Positions 6,501 to 11,822 of a stretch of 18,776 nucleotides of DNA are shown piece by piece. Each line of letters begins with the position of its first letter. Position 1 is the first letter of the stretch. The position numbers and the translations under genes are program-made. Below the pieces are notes generated by a model. The model had not been told where the DNA came from and did not search any database. It saw nothing but the letters and a program-made list of their open reading frames with translations. Where the stretch lies: NCBI GenBank assembly GCA_002502605.1, contig DAPR01000083.1, forward strand, positions 287-19,062, read 5' to 3'. The DNA is from Euryarchaeota archaeon UBA258 (GTDB lineage: Archaea; Thermoplasmatota; Poseidoniia; Poseidoniales; Poseidoniaceae).

Positions 6501-8508
6501 AGGGCGTCACAGTCACTGAGAGGGTGAGCGTACCTGCCAAGGGATAGTCATCATCGGGACCTTGAATGGCGAGGATTGCCGGTTGCGTATCGCCCGGGCG
6601 CAGTCCGGTCAAACTTGGTGGAGAAACTGAGGCGGACCAACGTTCGGCTTCGGTGAAACCGCCAGTGTTTGCTGCTAGGAAAGAAATGCTCGACACCACA
6701 ACTTCAGCGGAGAGTGTTTCATCAATGTTGGAAAACAAATTGTGTCGGACTTCGACATCAAGCGACAAGATGTCTTCGAGGCCTTGACCGTTTCTTGCTG
6801 CAATTACATCTTCTGCGGTCAAGGTCATTTCCTCAACAGGCAAACCTGGGTCCACCACAATCGTTGGAAGGACTTCGATGTTGGAGGAGTTTTGAACTGG
6901 GAGGCCGCCACCATTTGCCTGAACCTGCAACCAAACTTGGAGCGGTTGGCCTGCCAGATTGAATTCGCCAGGATCCAACGGGCTCTTGATTGGTGGAACC
7001 TTGATGTCGATTGGAACTTGAATGGTTTGGGAACGATTGATGTACATCGAAACTTCCTCGCATGGCTGACCTTGGAGGTCCAACACCCAGTTCACTGCAG
7101 CCACGGAGAGGCCACAATCAAAGGTGAATTCTCCGCCTACGTTCCCCTCATTGGTGATGTTGGCCATCACCGAGGCTGAAACGCCTGGTTTGAGCATGGT
7201 CGTGGTGCTTGGCATTTCGATTGATGCAAGGTAGGACTCGCCAGCTTGGACCACAGCGGTTGTCACCAGAGTGTATCCGTCTTGAAGCGACAGAAGAGTG
7301 AGTGTGATGGAGGTCGCATTGGTCCTGTTTTCGTCCACTGGAACCGTCACGGCAATGGCGATGGAGGTCGTTGCGCCAGGGGCAATCGTGGGAGTGGATG
7401 TGGTGACAAGTGAGGTGTCGGCCCAACTTCGACTGACGGGCGAAGCGCTGATCGATTGTATGCGATAGGAATCCATCAAGCCACCTGTGTTCTTCAGAAG
7501 GAACGTGAGGGTTCCCGTTTGACCCGGTTCGATGGAGCGGTCGCCCAGCGAAGACAAGGAGGCTGTATAGTTGGAGAATCGTGCCGTGAATGAATCAACA
7601 GTTTCGTTGTAATTCCACATTGTACCGTTGTAGGTCACCGTGAAGGTCATCTCCCAAAGGCCACTAAAGGTGGAAGAATCGAACGAGTAGGTCAAATTCT
7701 CAACACCCGAGGCGGAAAACAGGGAGCCTGCTTGAAGCGTCTGGGTGTTCGACCAGAACGTGAAGGAAGTGGAGGGGTCGTTCGAATCGGTCACGGTTAT
7801 ATTCATCACTGCTGAAATTGTTTTCACCCCAGCATTTCGAACCGAGACATTGAATGTCTTCATGGTGCGAGTGATACCAACTTCTGTTTCGCCAGGTGAA
7901 ATGTCCGGGAGGTTGTCATCGGTTGTGATCCCGCTGTGGTTGTTTTTGACATCGAAATCCTTGCGTTGTTCGTTGTTGCCCGGGTTGCTGTCACCTGCGC
8001 CAGAGACGCGGGCAAAGAGCGTTTGAGCGTCCCCGGTGGTGGCTGTCCAAGGAATAACGATTGGATTGGAAGTGGTGAGCGCAGGAATGGACCCCAGGGC
8101 GATGGTGGTCACGATGTACTCGCCGGATGTAGGCGAGCCTTTGTGAACGAGTTGCAGGGACGCACTTCCGCTCAAATCGCCTGTGTTTCGAACAACAACT
8201 CGCACATCATGTTCTGCTGGTTCGAGATAAATTCCAACCCCGCGGTCAATCGATCCTGCTCCGCTAAAGGTCAGGAGGGTGACACCAAAGTCAGGTGCAG
8301 CCCTGCCCGAAGTTTGAGCGCCACTGCTCCCAATCAGGGGAGTGGCCATTGGGACCAAGAAGAGGATGACCAACGCCAAAGCAAGCTTCGTCGTTGAGGA
8401 GCGGTGTTCACGCAGAGGCTTCCCCTCCCGGTTTGTCAAAGCGGTCAATGGTGACTCGCTTGCCTTGTGACTTCCACTGCAACAGCAATTGGTGGAGGAG
8501 GCGATCAT
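3505..8508 (-). CDS. Giant exported multi-Ig (CARDB/NEW3-like) protein with five C-terminal membrane helices
   Basis: 1667 residues from the ATG at 8508, or 1636 from a better-placed CTG at 8415-8413. The CTG start would leave an ideal signal peptide, MREHRSSTTK then LALALVILFLVPMATP. The ectodomain (about 60-1430) is built of roughly nine Ig-like units, each opening with a phrase such as NTGNDLTSYRL, NTGNAPTTFYV, NIGNLQESVVV or NTGNRDVEVEV, the style of CARDB and NEW3 domains. It has many Asn-X-Ser/Thr sites and a few paired cysteines. Membrane helices fall near 1443-1459, 1468-1486, 1489-1505, 1545-1564 and 1574-1593, with positively charged loops placed so that the 40-residue loop and the acidic 74-residue tail face the cytoplasm. 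It overlaps the genes on both sides and sits in the archaellum operon. A cell-wall anchor or outer bushing for the motor, an adhesin, or a mechanosensor are possible; none is shown. The length is far beyond any archaellum protein I know. Confidence 0.88.
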   Translation of the reverse strand: MIASSTNCCCSGSHKASESPLTALTNREGKPLREHRSSTTKLALALVILFLVPMATPLIGSSGAQTSGRAAPDFGVTLLTFSGAGSIDRGVGIYLEPAEHDVRVVVRNTGDLSGSASLQLVHKGSPTSGEYIVTTIALGSIPALTTSNPIVIPWTATTGDAQTLFARVSGAGDSNPGNNEQRKDFDVKNNHSGITTDDNLPDISPGETEVGITRTMKTFNVSVRNAGVKTISAVMNITVTDSNDPSTSFTFWSNTQTLQAGSLFSASGVENLTYSFDSSTFSGLWEMTFTVTYNGTMWNYNETVDSFTARFSNYTASLSSLGDRSIEPGQTGTLTFLLKNTGGLMDSYRIQSISASPVSRSWADTSLVTTSTPTIAPGATTSIAIAVTVPVDENRTNATSITLTLLSLQDGYTLVTTAVVQAGESYLASIEMPSTTTMLKPGVSASVMANITNEGNVGGEFTFDCGLSVAAVNWVLDLQGQPCEEVSMYINRSQTIQVPIDIKVPPIKSPLDPGEFNLAGQPLQVWLQVQANGGGLPVQNSSNIEVLPTIVVDPGLPVEEMTLTAEDVIAARNGQGLEDILSLDVEVRHNLFSNIDETLSAEVVVSSISFLAANTGGFTEAERWSASVSPPSLTGLRPGDTQPAILAIQGPDDDYPLAGTLTLSVTVTPFLGGVHTGSGVGATSVTRNLSIIIPTVYGADILEDGPVDVMVGVQTPVAFQLANTGNDLTSYRLRVADVPSDWTVEFNGTTDTIDNLSADVADHPDVGGAHKTIVELLITTDPFVPANSIIPLTLTVEHRDTGEIITEHILPIRVGEIRNGTLFPLTQTLSLAPTDVGEFKTIKITNTGNAPTTFYVWLDNSEAGDVMFELDSNPSMLIAPNYEDIIKVRATPSSTASADQNYVTTVWVEDSSGVVNMSANITANITKSSDIQVEGPQVVAVTPGEMTMVEFNVTNIGNLQESVVVKPTVEGEWSTDVSEIGMTLSINQTIAGQVVVSVPSLGGETTLLDGSVHNLTISVYDADSSAFKTSIVIQLRVGALFTLEAEDWPTEMEFYRQGTRTWEVSLLNTGNRDVEVEVGYVIHAPGLTIQSTDWAMVSDAPTTLLLPIGVPVTHIFSVEALNFEPDLSTTADFKIYYQPSDALVEGNASFATQLKMSRFFSTGEIVLRPEVGDPPLDIDLTYSHIPNGQALSAAYELELCGATRMLDFSSLNLNEADYPWSFTVILPDANNTEITLPLESSSCATGTQGEAARISLPERSAWDTTDPIKIRVQTPVRPNILSGDGWDLEFRLYHPTENAGYTNFVPETFSFALDVFADPLVEAMDEVSLAEGEEYDLTLTVLNAGTASAIGIDVALVCSDAVILNIPTNPSGGPMIGLLGPGQSVELTWVIQPNAIDWWIQSKSSTCTATVDAVYMAKNVVGNDVRTIELDVESSSPGVSTSFIALIICFLTSFILLRLTGQNEKFRLLSVYSGVLGFGFAFHVLDVPFWGLSVLLLAALWIWRMSWASAEEFKLIHEDYQRARRGVSTLYADHFDALRDSRRQLSVILAVPVLGFLVVVLGLPPQIYNDQNNLVSLVVYVTIVMLGVWMIILRADRAYGNLYGRLTDIEVKATRIERDLGDPARLFNELANDGLDLDEIFGELSATATVGSIVSGEAPTEEVNDDV
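3513..3526 (-). promoter_or_regulatory. Strong ribosome-binding site (GGAGGTGA) inside the end of the giant gene
   Basis: The minus strand reads GGAGGTGA at 3526-3519, then ACGACG, then ATG at 3512. This is an almost full anti-16S match at ideal spacing. It lies within the last codons of the giant gene and fixes the start of the coiled-coil partner, allowing independent as well as coupled initiation. Confidence 0.8.
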
Positions 8509-8839
8509 GCTCTTGCTCTGAAATCCCTAATCGACGTCGCTCCTCCCAAAGAAGCAGTTGTTCAGTGCGTGTGAGCAAGGCGTCGCGAAGATAGAGTTCG
8601 AGGGTGCGCCGGTAAGCGTCACGGTCTGAAATCGCATAGACAATGGTGTCCCCGGGCAACTGATCGGCACGGTGTTGAATCAAGTTGCCCAGTGTGAGAG
8701 CCTCATCGTACGACACGTTTCTTTTGTCCAAATCAGTTTGAATCGAGCTGGCTATGGCCTGAAGATCAAACTTGGTCGTCACACGCTGTATGCGCTTGAA
8801 GTACCGACGAGAACGTCGAGACATACGCGATGCGACCAT
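8408..8839 (-). CDS. Small basic helical protein heading the archaellum transcription unit (function unknown)
   Basis: 143 residues from the ATG at 8839, or 138 from a second ATG at 8824. The N-terminus is strongly basic (MSRRSRRYFKRIQR). Residues 25-110 look helical with conserved-looking charged faces (DKRNVSYDEALTLGNLIQHR; YRRTLELYLRDALLTRTEQL). A basic helical tail ends in DRFDKPGGEASA. No membrane segment, zinc motif or clear winged-helix signature is visible. It is the promoter-proximal gene: a TATA-like element lies about 45 nt upstream, and its 3' end overlaps the giant gene by 8 nt if the CTG start is used (by about 100 nt if the ATG at 8508 is used). A nucleic-acid-binding regulator of the operon is conceivable from the basic N-terminus and first position, but that is a guess; I do not recognise the family. 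Confidence 0.75.
   Translation of the reverse strand: MVASRMSRRSRRYFKRIQRVTTKFDLQAIASSIQTDLDKRNVSYDEALTLGNLIQHRADQLPGDTIVYAISDRDAYRRTLELYLRDALLTRTEQLLLWEERRRLGISEQEHDRLLHQLLLQWKSQGKRVTIDRFDKPGGEASA
8413..8430 (-). promoter_or_regulatory. Candidate non-AUG start (CTG) with strong ribosome-binding site for the giant gene
   Basis: The minus strand reads CGGGAGGGGAAGCCTCTG. GGAGGGG stands 6 nt before an in-frame CTG at 8415-8413. The CTG overlaps the upstream stop as CTGCGTGA, exactly the 8-nt geometry of the next junction (ATGTCTAA). The upstream ATG at 8508 has no comparable site, and the 31 residues it adds contain a polar CCC-rich run that spoils the signal peptide. The alternative is a base error turning ATG or TTG into CTG. 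Confidence 0.5.
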
Positions 8840-9037
8840 ACCGCTTCGTTTACCTGCCGGTTATTGAAAGAATCGGTCACCATTATAGGTTTTACCACAT
8901 CTGAGTCGACATCTATGCATTTCGCATAAAAGGCATACTGAGGTCAATTTAAACCCAAAAAGGCTCGCGAAACAGGGTCAAATACCTCCGAATTGGAAAA
9001 AGCAACCCTTCATGATGTACCAGCGGTTGCATACACC
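8840..9037. promoter_or_regulatory. Divergent promoter region between the archaellum operon and the peroxiredoxin operon
   Basis: There are two TATA-like elements. One is on the minus strand, CCTATAATGG with TATAAT at 8887-8882 preceded by TAAAA, about 43 nt before the ATG at 8839, so a leader of roughly 20 nt is expected. The other is on the plus strand, TTTAAA at 8948-8953, giving an expected transcript start near 8976. Between them lies an inverted repeat TATGC-ATTTC-GCATA (8914-8928), with a further GCATA copy at 8933-8937, placed like an operator that could affect both directions. No RNA gene or further small gene is visible here. Confidence 0.5.
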
Positions 9038-9523
9038 ATGAACGAAGCCATTTCACACACTGTTGGGTCAGAGTCCCCAAGGTTCTCTGTGCAAGACTCT
9101 GCTGGCCACCAACACGACCTTGAAGCCTACATGGCCGAGGGAAAAACGGTCATTCTTTACTTCTACCCGAGAGATTCAACCCCCGGATGCACCACCCAAG
9201 CCTGCGATTTCCGCGACTCAATGGAACGCCTCGTCCACGAAGGCTATGTCGTCCTTGGAGTTTCAAAAGACTCTGCGGCTTCCCACGAGAAATTCATTCA
9301 GAAGCAAGACCTCAATTTCCCGCTCCTGCTTGATTCCGAAGGTGTGCTCCATGAGGCCTTTGGAACTTGGCGAATGAAGAAGAATTACGGAAGAGAATAC
9401 ATGGGGTGCGCCCGATCAACGTTTGTGATTGGCCCGGAGGGATGCTTCGAATGGCTCCGATACAACGTCAAAGCCAAAGGACACGTACCCATGTTGATGC
9501 GTGAACTCGGTATGACCGAATGA
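9038..9523 (+). CDS. bcp: Peroxiredoxin, Bcp/PrxQ type
   Basis: 161 residues from the ATG at 9038, a normal length for Bcp; a TTG at 8993 would add 15 residues with no family counterpart. The family core is clear: VGSESPRFSVQD at 9-20 (usual form VGd.APdF), then ILYFYPRDSTPGCTTQACDF at 39-58. The peroxidatic cysteine is C51 and the resolving cysteine is C56, five residues on, the atypical two-Cys arrangement of E. coli Bcp. The C-terminal RSTFVIGPEG and the following segment complete the thioredoxin fold. It reduces hydrogen peroxide and organic peroxides in the cytoplasm with thioredoxin-like donors. It is the first gene of a three-gene plus-strand run, with 10 nt to the next gene. No Shine-Dalgarno sequence precedes the ATG, unlike the archaellum genes. 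Confidence 0.93.
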   Translation: MNEAISHTVGSESPRFSVQDSAGHQHDLEAYMAEGKTVILYFYPRDSTPGCTTQACDFRDSMERLVHEGYVVLGVSKDSAASHEKFIQKQDLNFPLLLDSEGVLHEAFGTWRMKKNYGREYMGCARSTFVIGPEGCFEWLRYNVKAKGHVPMLMRELGMTE

Positions 9524-9533
9524 GCGTGGGGCC

Positions 9534-10016
9534 ATGAACGAAAGAATCGACGTTGGCGCAGAAAGCGTTGCGTGGAGCCCTTGTCACCTTGGAGAAGGAC
9601 TGACGGTTGGCCGTGAGTGTTCAATCGGTGCACTTGCGCACATTGGAAGAAACGTGCGGCTTGGCAATGGTTGCCGGATTCAAGGAGGGGCTTACATCGC
9701 TGATGGATCGATTCTTGGCAGCAATGTGTTCATCGGGCCAAATGCAACGCTCCTGAACGATCTCTATCCACCCTCGAAGGATTCAACCAAATGGTTGCCC
9801 GTCCGAGTCGCTTCTGGAGCAGTGGTTGGAGGTGGAGCCACAGTGGTGGCTGGCGTGAGCATCGGTGAAAATTCAGTTCTTGGAGCCGGGGCCACCCTCA
9901 CACGTAACCTTCCAAAAAACGAGGTATGGGTCGGAACACCCGCTCGGTACCACTCAACTCGAGAAGAGTACGAACGCAAAGGCGGTCGAGAAAGCACAAC
10001 AAATGGAGAGGATTGA
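9534..10016 (+). CDS. Hexapeptide-repeat (left-handed beta-helix) acyltransferase, WbpD/WlbB-like
   Basis: 160 residues, starting MNERIDVGAES; GTGGGG precedes the ATG by 2-3 nt. Imperfect hexapeptide repeats run through the whole protein (IGALAHIGRNVRLGNGCRIQ, then VVGGGATVVAGVSIGENSVL), ending in the typical GTPAR at about 143-147. The insert NDLYPPSKDSTKW between repeats, and the ending VWVGTPAR, match the sugar N-acetyltransferases that acetylate 3-amino groups on UDP-sugars (WbpD/WlbB/PglD-like group). Such enzymes make the modified sugars of surface polysaccharides or N-glycans. The stop codon touches the ATG of the next gene (TGAATG), so they are coupled. Substrate specificity cannot be read from the sequence; a serine O-acetyltransferase-like or carbonic-anhydrase-like member is less likely. 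Confidence 0.85.
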   Translation: MNERIDVGAESVAWSPCHLGEGLTVGRECSIGALAHIGRNVRLGNGCRIQGGAYIADGSILGSNVFIGPNATLLNDLYPPSKDSTKWLPVRVASGAVVGGGATVVAGVSIGENSVLGAGATLTRNLPKNEVWVGTPARYHSTREEYERKGGRESTTNGED

Positions 10017-10823
10017 ATGGATGAAAAGGGCGTCATTGTTGATTATTTGAAAAAATGCAATGCCTATGCAGAAGCATCGATTGCTCGGAAAACCGAGCGT
10101 GGGGAAGATTCCGAACTCGATGCATGGCGAAGTTACATCGCGTTCAATGAACACGCCATAGAAGAACTTGGAAACGGCAAACTCGATGCATGGTTCACAC
10201 CTGCACCGACGCACTCCTTGAGCGATGCTCGCAGGCTGGATGCTGACCAACTTGACCACGCTGTTCGCGCAGGATGGCTGTCTGGCATCCTGTCCCCACG
10301 ACCACTGATCGTCGCTTCAACTCAAGATGAAAACGGCCATTTCAATCTCGCACCGTACACTTCGGTGATGGCTGTATCCACCGGCCCCCCGTTGCTTATT
10401 GCCTCTTTCAGTTGCAATCGGGATGGAACATACCGGGACACATTGCACAACCTAAGAGCGACGAAGCGAGCCATGCTCCACCTGATGCCAGCGAATCTGT
10501 CCACCGTCAAAGCCGTCGATGAAACTGCGGCACCATTGCCCAGCGATGAGAGCGAATGGAACATGACGGCCTTCACCCATCATGCAGATGAACCACTGCT
10601 CATCAATGAGGCTGTAGCTGCCATCGAAGTTGAATTCATAGAAGATCGCCCGCTTCCAGATGCCGTAGCTCGATTGGCAGTGCTTCGAGTAAAGGCGCTG
10701 TGGACTACGGAGCAAACATTGCCACCAGAAGGTCTCGATGTGCTGTGCCAACACGGCCATGATCGGTTATCTCCAGCCCCAAGCGGCTGGGGTGAAAAGG
10801 TGCAAAAGCACTACAACCGCTGA
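10017..10823 (+). CDS. Flavin reductase-like (FMN-binding split barrel) protein with N-terminal helical extension
   Basis: 268 residues. Residues 90-260 carry the flavin reductase-like split-barrel signature: SPRPLIVASTQDENGHFNLAPYTSVM (93-118), where the family shows PRP..vsT.de.G..NlaP.S, then STGPPLLIASFS, and GTYRDTLHNL (138-147) in place of kDT..Ni. The first 85 residues are a charged helical domain (YAEASIARKTERGEDSELDA) not usual in this family. Members bind FMN and either reduce it with NAD(P)H or act as flavoprotein oxidoreductases in the cytoplasm. The ATG follows the acyltransferase stop without a gap. The 3' end overlaps the convergent epimerase gene by 13 nt. The role in this operon is unclear; redox or flavin supply next to a peroxiredoxin is a possible theme. 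Confidence 0.85.
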   Translation: MDEKGVIVDYLKKCNAYAEASIARKTERGEDSELDAWRSYIAFNEHAIEELGNGKLDAWFTPAPTHSLSDARRLDADQLDHAVRAGWLSGILSPRPLIVASTQDENGHFNLAPYTSVMAVSTGPPLLIASFSCNRDGTYRDTLHNLRATKRAMLHLMPANLSTVKAVDETAAPLPSDESEWNMTAFTHHADEPLLINEAVAAIEVEFIEDRPLPDAVARLAVLRVKALWTTEQTLPPEGLDVLCQHGHDRLSPAPSGWGEKVQKHYNR

Positions 10824-11818
10824 TCATCACGCAGACGAGCCCACATGAACGCCAGCCCTTCATCGAGGCTAGTGGTTGGCTTCCAGTCAAGCAACGACTG
10901 ACTCAATGAAGCATCTGGCAACCGTCGTTGAGCGTCACCATGGTACCCAGGAGTGAACTTAACCTCAGGTAAGGCCGAGGTCCATTTTGAATCGCTTTGG
11001 ACAATTCTGTAGATTTTTTCTTGCAATTCTGTGATGCTGACTTCCTCTGAAGAACCAATGTTGAACGCCACACTGCTCAAGCGTTTGGAAGCGTCATCTG
11101 GCGTAAGTCCTGCTTTGAGGAATCCATCGGTGATGTCATCAATCCACGTGAACGAGCGCGTTTGGGTGCCCTGATTATGAATCTCTATTGGATTCGAAGA
11201 GAGGATGGCCTCAAAGAACATCGCCACAACTTGCCCGTAGGCGCCCCCGTTCAAACGAGGGCCGTAGGCATTGAAGGGCCGCACAATTCGAACATCTAAC
11301 CCGTCGCGTGCAGCGTGTTGCGCCGCGACTTCATCGAGGTACTTGCTCGCACCATAGGAGTGGCGTTGATGGACCTGTGGGTCGGTGAACGACATTGGGT
11401 TTCCATTCTTGATCGGCTGGATTTCCGCCTCTCCAAACGCTTCGGGAGATGAGGCCAAAACATACCGAGCGTCGTGCGCCATAGCTAATTCAAGGGTTCT
11501 CAAGGTCCCATTGATGTTGACATCAATCACGGAATGGGCTGCTTCATGAAACCATTTGGTCCCGTTAATTGCAGCCAGGTGATAGATGAGGTCGAGACCG
11601 CCCAGCATTTCAGCACAGGCATCCAGTGCCTCAATGCTTCTCACGTCACCCTGGACAAAGAAAAAATCTGGATGAGATTCAAGTGAGGCGATGTTGTCGA
11701 GCGAACCTCGGAACAAGGAGTCTAAGGCCACCACTCGATGCCCATCTGCAATCAAAGCCTCGCACAAGGACGAGCCGAGGAACCCAGCGCCACCGGTGAC
11801 AAGAATTTGCAATGCCAT
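10811..11818 (-). CDS. NAD-dependent nucleotide-sugar epimerase/dehydratase (extended SDR)
   Basis: 335 residues starting MALQILVTGGAGFLGSS. The start is chosen because GAAGGT precedes the ATG at 11818 and the Rossmann motif GGAGFLG follows at residues 9-15; an in-frame upstream extension would run into the aconitase-X gene. Key residues visible are D33 for the NAD ribose, LAAINGT at 81-87, SSPEAFGE with S123/S124, and the catalytic YGASK (Y155, K159). RPFNAYGPR at about residues 180-190 is the usual substrate-binding motif. The family (GalE/WcaG-like) interconverts or dehydrates UDP-, GDP- or dTDP-sugars for glycans; which sugar cannot be told. It lies 4 nt downstream of the aconitase-X gene and is probably co-transcribed with it, though the two share no pathway. 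Archaellin and surface-protein glycosylation is a plausible destination. Confidence 0.93.
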   Translation of the reverse strand: MALQILVTGGAGFLGSSLCEALIADGHRVVALDSLFRGSLDNIASLESHPDFFFVQGDVRSIEALDACAEMLGGLDLIYHLAAINGTKWFHEAAHSVIDVNINGTLRTLELAMAHDARYVLASSPEAFGEAEIQPIKNGNPMSFTDPQVHQRHSYGASKYLDEVAAQHAARDGLDVRIVRPFNAYGPRLNGGAYGQVVAMFFEAILSSNPIEIHNQGTQTRSFTWIDDITDGFLKAGLTPDDASKRLSSVAFNIGSSEEVSITELQEKIYRIVQSDSKWTSALPEVKFTPGYHGDAQRRLPDASLSQSLLDWKPTTSLDEGLAFMWARLRDDQRL

Positions 11819-11822
11819 ACCT

